Source: Priestia endophytica DSM 13796 (lineage in GTDB: Bacteria; Bacillota; Bacilli; Bacillales; Bacillaceae_H). Taken from it: a DNA stretch of 64,000 bases. The first letter of the stretch is position 1, and every line of letters starts with the position of its first letter. The translations under genes were made by a program, and so were the position numbers. The stretch covers positions 682,001 to 746,000 of the forward strand of contig NZ_FOXX01000001.1 in assembly GCF_900115845.1 (NCBI RefSeq), given 5' to 3'. The notes below the pieces were generated by a model. That model ran no database searches. It saw only the letters and a list, made by a program, of their open reading frames with translations, and was not told the origin of the DNA. Of the stretch, positions 16,131 to 24,152 are shown piece by piece.

Positions 16131-17917
16131 TCACTTTTTTCGTTTTCTTCGCGAAGAGCGCTATAAATTGCAGTTGCTGTATCTTTTGGTATCCCTGCTC
16201 CTTGGATTTCTTCTATGCTTGCTTCTTTTAATTTCTTTAAAGAGCCAAAGTGTGTAAGCAGCGTTTTCTTTCGCTTTGCGCCAACCCCTTTAATATCGTC
16301 AAGAACAGATTGAAAAGAAGATTTTGAGCGAACTTGTCGATGAAAAGTAATCGCAAAGCGGTGCACTTCATCTTGAATGCGCTGCAGTAAGTAAAACTCT
16401 TGGCTGTTCCTTTCAAGAGGCACTACTTCTAAAGGATTTCCTATCATAATGTTTGATGTTCGGTGCTTATTATCTTTTACAAGACCTGCAACAGGAACAA
16501 ACAATCCAAGTTCATTTTCAAGTACATCCTCTGCAGCTGCAATTTGACCTTTCCCTCCATCAATCACAATTAAATCTGGAAGCGGAAGATTTTCTTTTAA
16601 TACACGACTATATCTTCGTCGCACAACTTCACGCATCGAATCATAGTCATTTGGACCTTCAACAGTTCGAATTTTATATTTTCGATATTCTTTTTTATAT
16701 GGTTTTCCATCAACAAATACGACCATTGCTGATACAGGATCTGTTCCTTGAATGTTTGAGTTATCAAATGCTTCGATTCTATTTGGCGTAGCAATATTTA
16801 GTCTCTCACCAAGATTTTCAATTGCTTTAATTGTCCGTTCTTCATCACGTTCAATAAGCCAAAATTTTTCTTTTAAAGCAATCTTAGCGTTCTTATTTGC
16901 TAGGTTCAGCAAATCTTTCTTTTTTCCTTTTTGAGGACAGTGTGCTTTGATTTCTAAAAGACGCTCCACTATTTCACCATCAATATGCTCAGGAAGCAGC
17001 ACTTCCTTTGGTTTTACATGGTTAGACTGCTGATAAAACTGCCCTAAAAAAGTGAGAAAATCTTCTTCAGGTTCACCGTAAAAAGGAAACATGGAAACAT
17101 CACGTTCAATTAGTTTTCCTTGGCGAATAAAGAAAACTTGGACACACATCCATCCTTTATCATAGGAATAGCCGAAAACATCGCGATTGACGAAGTCGTT
17201 AAACATCATTTTTTGCTTTTCCATTGTCGCTTCAATATGGGAAATTTGATCTCGATATTCCTGTGCACGCTCAAACTCTAGATTTTCTGATGCGTTCATC
17301 ATCTTTTCAGTAAGTTCTTCTTTAACATGCTTGAATCCGCCGTTCAAAAACTTTGCAATCTCGTCTACAAGCTCCTTATTTTGCTCCTGTGCCACTTCAT
17401 AAACACACGGAGCCAAACATTGGCCAATATGATGATAAAGACAAACTCGGTCTGGAATAGTAGAACATTTTCGGAGTGGATATAAGCGATCTAACAGCCT
17501 CTTTGTCTCATTTGCTGCTTGAACGTTTGGATAAGGTCCAAAATATTTGCCTCCATCTTTTTTTACTTTTCTTGTGATAAATAAACGTGGATGGCGCTCA
17601 TTGCTAATTTTAATAAATGGATAGCCTTTATCATCTTTTAGCATGACATTATATTTTGGATCGTACTTCTTAATTAAATTCATTTCTAAAATAAGCGCTT
17701 CAATGTTGGAAGACGTGACGATATATTCAAAATCAACAATAGCGTTCACAAGACGAAGCGTTTTTCCATCATGACTTCCGGTAAAGTATGAGCGTACTCT
17801 ATTTTTTAATACTTTTGCTTTTCCGACATAAATAACAGTACCGTCCTTATCTTTCATCAAGTAACAGCCAGGCTGATCTGGAAGAATCGCTAGCTTTTCT
17901 TTTATGATTGCGTTCAT
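16127..17917 (-). CDS. uvrC: Excinuclease ABC subunit C
   Basis: UvrC makes both incisions around damage marked by UvrA-UvrB in nucleotide excision repair. Domains in order: GIY-YIG nuclease at the N-terminus ([19 protein letters not shown]), a cysteine cluster ([21 protein letters not shown]) near residue 155, the UVR motif near residue 205, an RNase H-like C-terminal nuclease ([28 protein letters not shown]) and helix-hairpin-helix repeats at the end. I use the ATG at 17917, after AAAGGGGGG; the frame is open to 17944. 596 residues. Confidence 0.96.
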   Translation of the reverse strand: MNAIIKEKLAILPDQPGCYLMKDKDGTVIYVGKAKVLKNRVRSYFTGSHDGKTLRLVNAIVDFEYIVTSSNIEALILEMNLIKKYDPKYNVMLKDDKGYPFIKISNERHPRLFITRKVKKDGGKYFGPYPNVQAANETKRLLDRLYPLRKCSTIPDRVCLYHHIGQCLAPCVYEVAQEQNKELVDEIAKFLNGGFKHVKEELTEKMMNASENLEFERAQEYRDQISHIEATMEKQKMMFNDFVNRDVFGYSYDKGWMCVQVFFIRQGKLIERDVSMFPFYGEPEEDFLTFLGQFYQQSNHVKPKEVLLPEHIDGEIVERLLEIKAHCPQKGKKKDLLNLANKNAKIALKEKFWLIERDEERTIKAIENLGERLNIATPNRIEAFDNSNIQGTDPVSAMVVFVDGKPYKKEYRKYKIRTVEGPNDYDSMREVVRRRYSRVLKENLPLPDLIVIDGGKGQIAAAEDVLENELGLFVPVAGLVKDNKHRTSNIMIGNPLEVVPLERNSQEFYLLQRIQDEVHRFAITFHRQVRSKSSFQSVLDDIKGVGAKRKKTLLTHFGSLKKLKEASIEEIQGAGIPKDTATAIYSALREENEKSD

Positions 17918-17944
17918 AACGTCCCCCCTTTTCATTTTTGTCAT

Positions 17945-17972
17945 AAGAAAAGCACCTGCAGAAGCAGGCGCC
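17945..17972 (-). terminator. Terminator after trxA
   Basis: GCGCCTGC pairs with GCAGGTGC around a 4-base loop, followed on minus by TTTTCTT. It separates trxA from uvrC. Confidence 0.75.
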
Positions 17973-17983
17973 CTTTTTAAAGC

Positions 17984-18298
17984 TTATAGATGTTTGTTTA
18001 ATGCTTCAGCAAGTGCTTCTTTTGGTTGGAAACCAACGATTTTGTCAACTTGTTCTCCGTCTTTCATAACAAGTAAAGTTGGGATACTCATTACACCAAA
18101 TTTTCCTGCTGTTTCTTGGTTTTCATCTACATCAAGCTTTACAATTTTTACTTTGTCGCCCATATCTGAATCAAGTTCTTCAAGAACTGGAGCAATCATT
18201 TTACAAGGTCCGCACCATGGTGCCCAAAAGTCAACAAGTACTACCCCTTCATTTGTTTCAGCAGTAAAGTTTTGATCTGTTGCATGTGTAATTGCCAT
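17984..18298 (-). CDS. trxA: Thioredoxin
   Basis: TrxA is the general cytoplasmic protein-disulfide reductase, kept reduced by thioredoxin reductase. The 104-residue protein has the active site WCGPC at residues 28-32 and the cis-proline segment [12 protein letters not shown] near residue 73. An AGGAGG site precedes the ATG. A TATACT box lies about 50 bases upstream with only a weak -35, which fits a promoter needing an activator, but this is not proven here. It lies between uvrC and etfA as in B. subtilis. Confidence 0.97.
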   Translation of the reverse strand: MAITHATDQNFTAETNEGVVLVDFWAPWCGPCKMIAPVLEELDSDMGDKVKIVKLDVDENQETAGKFGVMSIPTLLVMKDGEQVDKIVGFQPKEALAEALNKHL

Positions 18299-18446
18299 TA
18301 AAAATTCCTCCTATACCTAAGTAACTTCTTTTAAGATATTCACAGTATAACATCATTAAAATGGGAGTGCCATTTATTTGTTTCGTCATGTCTTTCCTAT
18401 TACATAGTTATACCCTAAGGAAGCATTTAAAAACAGCATTTTTCAT

Positions 18447-18481
18447 AAAAAACAAGGAAAAGGCGACAGAGTGTCGCCTTT
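18447..18481 (-). terminator. Terminator after etfA
   Basis: AAAGGCGACA pairs with TGTCGCCTTT around a 3-base loop; T-rich sequence follows on the minus strand. The stem begins inside the etfA stop codon. Confidence 0.85.
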
Positions 18482-19460
18482 AGCTCTTTTCTACTTTTAA
18501 TTTTTTACACTCCTCTATTAAAAGCGGGATGATTTCAAACAAGTCTCCGACAATCCCATAGTCTGCTACATTAAAAATATTTGCTTCAGGGTCTTTATTA
18601 ATAGCTACAATCACTTTTGAATTAGACATACCTGCTAAGTGTTGAATAGCACCAGATAAACCACATGCAATATATAAATCAGGTGTAACAACTTTTCCCG
18701 TCTGTCCAATTTGAAGCGAGTAATCACAATACTCTGCATCACATGCTCCTCTTGAAGCTCCAACTGCTCCACCTAGCACATCAGCAAGTTCTTGTAATGG
18801 CTTAAACCCTTCTTCGCTTTTTACACCTCGCCCTCCCGCTACAATCACTTTTGCTTCTGAAAGATCTACTCCACTCGTCGCTTTTTGCATAACTTCTTTT
18901 ACAACTGTACGCAAATCTAGAGATGGTTGTGCAACTTCTTTTGTTTCTCCATCTCTTCCCGGATCTGCTGCAAGCTTTTCGATATTATTTGGTCGAATTG
19001 TAAAAAATAAAGGTGTGTCAGTAAGGATGCGTTTCTCAAAAGCTTTTCCTGAGTAGATAGGACGCGTTAGAATAACGTTTTCACCCACAACTTCAATATC
19101 TGTTACATCAGAAATTAAACCACTCTCAAGCTTTGCTGCAAGCTTTGGAGCAATCTCTTTTCCTTGGGAAGTATGACCTATAATAATTGCTCCTGGTTCT
19201 TCCTCCTCTAAGAGGGCCTGAAAACATTGGGAGAAACCATCAAGCGTATATGTTTTTAAGGTAGCGCTTTCAATAAAGACTACACGATCTCCACCATAGT
19301 GAAAAAATGAAGACGTATGGCGAGCAATGTCTTCTCCAACTACTCCCACTACAACTTCTCCGCCATCCGCAATCATGCGTGCTGCTGCAATCGCTTCGTA
19401 CGATACACTTCGGACTTCTCCGCCTTTAAATTCCGCCAATGCCAATACTTTGCGAGCCAT
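18480..19460 (-). CDS. etfA: Electron transfer flavoprotein alpha subunit
   Basis: EtfA with EtfB takes electrons from acyl-CoA dehydrogenases during beta-oxidation and passes them to the respiratory chain. The C-terminal half holds the FAD domain, with VIVAGGRGVKSEEGF near residue 200, QIGQTGKVVTPDLYIACGLS near residue 255 and AINKDPEANIFNVADYGIVGD near residue 290. I start at the ATG at 19460 (MARKVLALAEF), behind AAGGAGG; the frame is open to 19514. 326 residues. It is the last gene of the fatty-acid unit. Confidence 0.96.
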   Translation of the reverse strand: MARKVLALAEFKGGEVRSVSYEAIAAARMIADGGEVVVGVVGEDIARHTSSFFHYGGDRVVFIESATLKTYTLDGFSQCFQALLEEEEPGAIIIGHTSQGKEIAPKLAAKLESGLISDVTDIEVVGENVILTRPIYSGKAFEKRILTDTPLFFTIRPNNIEKLAADPGRDGETKEVAQPSLDLRTVVKEVMQKATSGVDLSEAKVIVAGGRGVKSEEGFKPLQELADVLGGAVGASRGACDAEYCDYSLQIGQTGKVVTPDLYIACGLSGAIQHLAGMSNSKVIVAINKDPEANIFNVADYGIVGDLFEIIPLLIEECKKLKVEKS

Positions 19461-19476
19461 ATTTATTCCTCCTTTT

Positions 19477-20247
19477 TTAAAGCACTTTTGCTTCTGAGTA
19501 TAATAGGTGAACAAGCTCTTTCACCTGATCGTGTGATTCACCTTGAAGTATTTTGCCTCCTTCTTTTTCAGGTGGTAAAAACCGTTCAACAACCTTTGTT
19601 TTGGCTTCTATTTCTTCCTCTATTTCTAGATCATCTAATTCAATTTCTTCAAGCGGCTTCTTTTTAGCCTTCATAATACCGGGTAAAGACGGATAGCGCG
19701 GTTCATTTAGCCCTTGTTGAGCTGTTACAACAAGCGGGAGAGCTGCTTGAATTTTTTCTTCATCTCCTTCTACGTCCCTTATTAGTTCCACATCATTCCC
19801 ATGAATTTCAATACTTGTGATAGTTGTAACACAAGCAATATTTAAAAGCTCTGCGACTCGTGGACAAACCTGTCCACTTCCTCCGTCAATAGCAACATTT
19901 CCACCAATAATCAAATCACATTGCTGTTCTTTTAAATAAGAGGCTAAAATAATGGATGTGGTATATTCATCTTCGCTTTCCATTTCATCTTCTGTATTAA
20001 TGAGCACTGCTTTATCACAACCCATTGCAAGCGCCGTTCGCAGTTCTTTTTGAGAATCTTCGTTCCCCAGTGTTACAACCGTCACTTCTCCTCCATGCTT
20101 TTCTTTTAAAGAGATTGCTTCTTCTATTGCATATTCATCATAAGGATTAATAATGAACTCTGCTCCATCCTCAATAATCTCTCCTCCATCAAGCGAAATT
20201 TTTTCTTCTGTATCAAACGTACGCTTCATTAACACAATAATATTCAT
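19477..20247 (-). CDS. etfB: Electron transfer flavoprotein beta subunit
   Basis: EtfB is the partner of EtfA and binds AMP as a structural nucleotide. The 256-residue sequence starts MNIIVLMKRTFDTEEKISLD, includes DEYAIEEAISLKEKHGGEV near residue 38 and has the family block GGNVAIDGGSGQVCPRVAELL near residue 115. AAAGGAGTGGAG precedes the ATG. It ends 16 bases ahead of etfA and follows fadB, so it belongs to the FadR-controlled unit. Confidence 0.96.
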   Translation of the reverse strand: MNIIVLMKRTFDTEEKISLDGGEIIEDGAEFIINPYDEYAIEEAISLKEKHGGEVTVVTLGNEDSQKELRTALAMGCDKAVLINTEDEMESEDEYTTSIILASYLKEQQCDLIIGGNVAIDGGSGQVCPRVAELLNIACVTTITSIEIHGNDVELIRDVEGDEEKIQAALPLVVTAQQGLNEPRYPSLPGIMKAKKKPLEEIELDDLEIEEEIEAKTKVVERFLPPEKEGGKILQGESHDQVKELVHLLYSEAKVL

Positions 20248-20275
20248 AACTCCACTCCTTTACTGAATATTAAGA

Positions 20276-21049
20276 TTATTTACCTTGGAAGAATGGCTTT
20301 CTTTTTTCTAAAAAAGCAGCAATCCCTTCTGAAGCGTCCTCTGAACCGAATACTTCTTTAAATTTCCTTGCTTCTTCTTCTATTCCTTCTTCATAGCGGG
20401 CTTCTTTGGCATATTGTAAAAGATGCAAAACTGCTTTAATGGTCATAGGACTTTTTCTTGCCATTTGCCCAGCAAGCTCTGCTACTTTCTGAAAAAGCTC
20501 ATTCTCTTCAAACGCCTCGTTTGCTAGACCTATGCGAACAGCTTCACTTCCAGAAATCGATTGACCTGTTAGCATCATTTCACATGCTTTTCCTATCCCG
20601 ACAAGCCTTGGTAGTCGCTGCGTTCCTGCAAAGCCGGGAATAATCCCAAGTGTAAGCTCTGGGAGTCCTAAGCGGGCTTCTGCTGCAACAAACCTCATAT
20701 GACACCCCATTGCCAGTTCAAGCCCTCCTCCTAAGGCTGCTCCATGAATAGCAGCAATAACTGGCTTTGGGTATGTTTCAATCTTGTTCATAAGCTTCTG
20801 CCCAAAACGAGCAAGCGACTCATAATCTTCACTTTTTTGCAGTGCTGTGAATTCTTTAATATCGGCTCCTGCACAAAAAAACTTTCCTTCTCCTCGAAGC
20901 ACAATAACGCGGGTTTCATCATCTGTTTCAAGTAACGAAAAAGTATTCCAAAGCTCTTTTAAAAGAGCTGTTGACAAAGCATTTGCTTTTGGTTTATTTA
21001 GCGTAAGAGTTGTGACGTGCTGATTTTTGTTCATTTGAACGTAAGCCAT
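20276..21049 (-). CDS. fadB: Enoyl-CoA hydratase FadB
   Basis: FadB hydrates trans-2-enoyl-CoA in beta-oxidation. The crotonase fold is seen from GEGKFFCAGADIKEF (near residue 55) and IHGAALGGGLELAMGCHMR (near 98), which form the oxyanion hole, and LPELTLGIIPGFAGTQRLPR (near 130) with a catalytic glutamate. Two ATGs in a row lie at 21052 and 21049; the second is a better distance from AGGAGGG. 257 residues. It follows fadR directly and precedes etfB. Confidence 0.93.
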   Translation of the reverse strand: MAYVQMNKNQHVTTLTLNKPKANALSTALLKELWNTFSLLETDDETRVIVLRGEGKFFCAGADIKEFTALQKSEDYESLARFGQKLMNKIETYPKPVIAAIHGAALGGGLELAMGCHMRFVAAEARLGLPELTLGIIPGFAGTQRLPRLVGIGKACEMMLTGQSISGSEAVRIGLANEAFEENELFQKVAELAGQMARKSPMTIKAVLHLLQYAKEARYEEGIEEEARKFKEVFGSEDASEGIAAFLEKRKPFFQGK

Positions 21050-21073
21050 CATATCCCTCCTATAGCGCAATCT

Positions 21074-21655
21074 TTATCTTTTACACCCTTGAAGTAGAAG
21101 CTTATGGACTTTTGGAATAAGTTTTGTAATGTCATACTTATACTCATTCATCACCCATGTTGTCACAACTTCATCAATTGTTCCAAAAATCATTTGACGT
21201 GCAAGACGAGCATCTAGTTCTTCTTGGAACTCACCGCTCTCAATGCCACTTTCTAAAATTTCATCAATGATTTCGAGGTAGCCTTTTAGAACTTCGTTAA
21301 TTTGGTTTCTTATATCGCGGTTTGTTTGGCGAAGTTCAAGCTGAGTTACAGCTGCTAAGTGTTGATCTTCTGAAAGAAACGTAATGTGACGCTGAATTAG
21401 AAAGAAAAGCTTTTCAGAAGCTGTTTCTTCTTTTTGAATATCTTCTTGAATTCTTTCAATAAATTGCCCCATTTTCTCTTGAAAAAGGGATATGAGGATA
21501 TCTTCCTTATTTTTAAAATAGAGATAAATGGTTCCGTCTGCTACCCCTGCTTGTTTAGCAATCTTAGATACTTGAGAGCTATGATAGCCATGTTCGGCAA
21601 TGACGACAACTGCTGCATCTAAAATTTGTTTGAATTTTGGTCTATTTCGATTCAT
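21074..21655 (-). CDS. fadR: TetR-family repressor of fatty acid degradation
   Basis: FadR (YsiA) represses beta-oxidation genes and is released by long-chain acyl-CoA. The 193-residue protein has a TetR helix-turn-helix at residues 10-55 (ILDAAVVVIAEHGYHSS, VSKIAKQAGVADGTIYLYF) and a helical ligand domain. Start ATG at 21655. It is transcribed ahead of fadB-etfB-etfA. A matching palindromic operator sits at its own promoter, so it should control itself and the genes behind it. Confidence 0.93.
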   Translation of the reverse strand: MNRNRPKFKQILDAAVVVIAEHGYHSSQVSKIAKQAGVADGTIYLYFKNKEDILISLFQEKMGQFIERIQEDIQKEETASEKLFFLIQRHITFLSEDQHLAAVTQLELRQTNRDIRNQINEVLKGYLEIIDEILESGIESGEFQEELDARLARQMIFGTIDEVVTTWVMNEYKYDITKLIPKVHKLLLQGCKR

Positions 21656-21739
21656 ATTGTTTGCTCCCTTGCTTCATTAATTACCAACAGAGTATACCAT
21701 ATTCCGTACATTGATTATCATTTTGTTCTACCGAATGAA

Positions 21740-21759
21740 ATGAATGGTTATTCATTCAT
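21740..21759. promoter_or_regulatory. FadR operator
   Basis: ATGAATGGTTATTCATTCAT is an almost perfect palindrome and matches the ATGAATGA-TCATTCAT type of site bound by Bacillus FadR. It lies at the predicted transcription start of fadR, right behind the -10 box, where a bound repressor would block initiation. Confidence 0.85.
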
Positions 21760-21765
21760 AATATC

Positions 21766-21794
21766 ATCTTAAAATATCCCGACAAACCTGTCAA
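21766..21794 (-). promoter_or_regulatory. Sigma-A promoter of fadR-fadB-etfBA
   Basis: A consensus TTGACA (21794-21789) is 17 bases from TAAGAT (21771-21766) on the minus strand. The FadR operator begins 7 bases downstream of the -10. Confidence 0.75.
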
Positions 21795-21834
21795 CAGAAT
21801 TATAGTGAAATTTGGTTTGAAGGGAAAACACGAT

Positions 21835-23511
21835 CTATTCTTGTCTTTCTTCTTCTATTAAAACACGCCTTAAGATTTTCCCAACGGCTGTTTTAGGTAA
21901 GTCTTTTCTGAACTCATAGACTTTTGGAACTTTATAGGAAGCAAGAGACAAGCGTACATACTCATCAAGTTCATCTTCTGAACATGATACACCATCTTTT
22001 AATACAACAAAAGCTTTGACCGTTTCCCCTCTGTATAAGTCAGGAATACCAATAACAACGGCTTCTTTTACTTTTGAATACCCGTATAGCACTTCTTCTA
22101 CTTCACGAGGGTAAATATTATATCCACTCGCAATAATCATATCTTTTTTTCGATCAACAATGTAGAAATAGCCATCTTCATCAAAATAGCCTAAGTCTCC
22201 TGTAAAAAGCCACCCATCTTTCAACACTTGTTTTGTTTCTTCTTCTTGGTGCCAGTATCCTTTCATCACTTGAGGCCCTTTTACAGCAATCTCTCCTATT
22301 TCACCACATGGTAAAGATTCCCCTGTTTCAAGAGAAACGATTTTAGCATCCGTATTTGGCCAAGGTACACCAACACTTCCTTGTTTTCTTTTTCCCCAGA
22401 GAAAATTAGCATGTGTCACAGGGGAACTTTCTGTTAGCCCATAACCTTCTACAAGCTTCCCTCCTGTAAGATCTTCAAACTTTTCCTGAACATAAGCAGG
22501 AAGCGGTGAAGAACCACTTATACAAGCTTTAATCGAGGAAAGGTCGTATTCTGGTAAACTAGCATCATTAAGCAGTCCAACATAAATTGTGGGAGCTCCA
22601 GGAAATAGCGTTGGCTTTCTCTTGTCAATTGTTTTTAACACCTCTTTTATTTCAAATTTCGGTAAAAGAACCATTTCATATCCTTCTAGAAGAGATAAAA
22701 CAAGCACTGTTGTTAATCCATACACGTGAAAAAGGGGCAAAACACCTAAAATTCTTTCATTTCCTCTTTCACATTTGTAAAGCCATGTTGTACACATCTT
22801 CGTATTAGCGACTAAGTTTTGATGTGTCAGCATTACTCCTTTCGGAAAACCCGTTGTTCCTCCTGTATATTGTAAGAGAGCTAAATCATCGCTATACACT
22901 TCTTCTTTTACCAAATTTGCTATTTTTGTTTTTAAAATGGTGGACCATTTATGCGTATTGCTGTCTTCTTTTATGTGTTGGACGGTTTTTTGAGTCTTTT
23001 TTTGGAGATATGGATAAAGAAGATTTTTTGGAAAAGGCAAGTAATCTTTGATGGATGTTACAATAAGATGCTCCACTTTTGTTAGCGCTTTCATCCTAAA
23101 TCCTTTTGAATATAACAAATCTAGAGTAATAAGGAACCTTGCGCCTGAATCTTGGAGTTGATAGGAGAGTTCTCTTTCTGTATAAAGCGGGTTAATAAGT
23201 ACAACAACTGCTCCTAATTGTAATACGGCATTAAAGGCGATTACAGTTTGAGGACAGTTTGGTAGCATAATAGCCACTCGATCACCTTTACGAACTCCTA
23301 TCTCATAAAAATAGCAAGAAAGTTGATCAGTTTGGGCAGCTAGCTCTGTAAACGAAAGGGTTTTTCCTAGAAAGTGAATAGCAGGATTTCCTTGAAATTC
23401 TTTTGCTGCTTTTTGAAATAGCGATACGAGCGTCGCTTCACCAAGAGTGATTTCTGCCGGTATTTCAGGCGGATAGTGAATCAACCACGGTTTTTCGGAT
23501 GCTTGAAGCAC
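21835..23511 (-). CDS. lcfA: Long-chain fatty acid-CoA ligase
   Basis: LcfA activates fatty acids to acyl-CoA with ATP, feeding beta-oxidation. It is an AMP-forming ligase: P-loop LLQYTGGTTGFPKGVML near residue 205, YGLTESSPVTH near 365, and TGDLGYFDEDGYFYIVDRKK with SGYNIYPREVEEVL near 450. I choose the GTG at 23511 (MLQASEKPWLIHYPPEIPAE), which follows GAGGAGG by 8 bases and gives 558 residues, close to the 560 of B. subtilis; the frame is open to 23595. A TATAAT lies upstream but no FadR palindrome is seen there. Confidence 0.93.
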   Translation of the reverse strand: MLQASEKPWLIHYPPEIPAEITLGEATLVSLFQKAAKEFQGNPAIHFLGKTLSFTELAAQTDQLSCYFYEIGVRKGDRVAIMLPNCPQTVIAFNAVLQLGAVVVLINPLYTERELSYQLQDSGARFLITLDLLYSKGFRMKALTKVEHLIVTSIKDYLPFPKNLLYPYLQKKTQKTVQHIKEDSNTHKWSTILKTKIANLVKEEVYSDDLALLQYTGGTTGFPKGVMLTHQNLVANTKMCTTWLYKCERGNERILGVLPLFHVYGLTTVLVLSLLEGYEMVLLPKFEIKEVLKTIDKRKPTLFPGAPTIYVGLLNDASLPEYDLSSIKACISGSSPLPAYVQEKFEDLTGGKLVEGYGLTESSPVTHANFLWGKRKQGSVGVPWPNTDAKIVSLETGESLPCGEIGEIAVKGPQVMKGYWHQEEETKQVLKDGWLFTGDLGYFDEDGYFYIVDRKKDMIIASGYNIYPREVEEVLYGYSKVKEAVVIGIPDLYRGETVKAFVVLKDGVSCSEDELDEYVRLSLASYKVPKVYEFRKDLPKTAVGKILRRVLIEEERQE

Positions 23512-23598
23512 AAAAAATACCTCCTCAGTTTCGCATTTATTACGCACACTATGTTCATTATACAATGGAGCGCCCTGAAAAGAAAAGGATTTCAAAGA

Positions 23599-23640
23599 AA
23601 AACAAGAGAAGAAACATCAAAATGTTTCTTCTCTTGTTTT
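23599..23640 (-). terminator. Strong terminator between the yshE group and lcfA
   Basis: AACAAGAGAAGAAACAT pairs perfectly with its complement around CAAA, and T-rich sequence follows on minus. It ends the mutS2-yshE message and starts at the stop of the small ORF at 23639-23722. Confidence 0.88.
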
Positions 23641-23722
23641 ATGCAATAAACACTATATAAATAATCCCAATTGTCATAAATAAACCGCAAAGAATAAGCA
23701 AAAGTTTGGCTAACTTCTCCAT
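23639..23722 (-). CDS. 27-residue predicted membrane peptide
   Basis: An ATG at 23722 opens a 27-codon frame ending TAA at 23641-23639. The peptide begins MEKLAKLLLILCGLFMTIGI and ends IYIVFIA: a charged N-terminus followed by one long hydrophobic helix, the shape of a single-pass membrane microprotein. An AGGGTGAT site overlapping the yshE stop lies about 5 bases ahead of the ATG, and the stop codon falls at the foot of the terminator, so it is the last frame of the mutS2-yshE message. I do not recognise a family; function unknown. Confidence 0.6.
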   Translation of the reverse strand: MEKLAKLLLILCGLFMTIGIIYIVFIA

Positions 23723-23728
23723 TGTTTA

Positions 23729-24136
23729 TCACCCTATTCCGGCTGAAATAACAAACGACATTCCAATTGAAATGACCATTGATATAAACCCAACGGCTCT
23801 GTTGTCTTGCGCAATTTCATGATCAATCTTGAATTTTGGTGTAAGAAATTCAAAAATAAAATAGCTAACTAACAGAAGAATAAAGCCAAAAACTCCCCAG
23901 CCAACCATTACAAACAACGTATTGTGTTGGCTAATTGAGCCTTGAAAAACATTTGCTACGCCAAAGATTTTTCCACCTGTAGCCATAGCAACGGCTAGAT
24001 TTCCACGCTGAATTTCCTCCCAGTTTTTATAACTTGTCACAAGCTCAAAGATGACAAGAGCTAGAACAATGCATAAAATAACAACGCTATAGTTCGCTGC
24101 TGTTAATACATAAGGATTCTCCCAAAATTCCTTCAC
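23729..24136 (-). CDS. yshE: DUF350 membrane protein YshE
   Basis: About 135 residues with four hydrophobic segments (YSVVILCIVLALVIFELV; LFVMVGWGVFGFILLLVSYF; a shorter one near residue 50; and VGFISMVISIGMSFVISAGIG at the end), typical of DUF350 proteins, whose function is unknown. The GTG at 24136 follows AAGGGAG by 11 bases; a GTG at 24148 is in frame but overlaps that site. It directly follows mutS2, as in B. subtilis. Confidence 0.85.
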   Translation of the reverse strand: MKEFWENPYVLTAANYSVVILCIVLALVIFELVTSYKNWEEIQRGNLAVAMATGGKIFGVANVFQGSISQHNTLFVMVGWGVFGFILLLVSYFIFEFLTPKFKIDHEIAQDNRAVGFISMVISIGMSFVISAGIG

Positions 24137-24152
24137 AGCGGCTCTCACTCCC

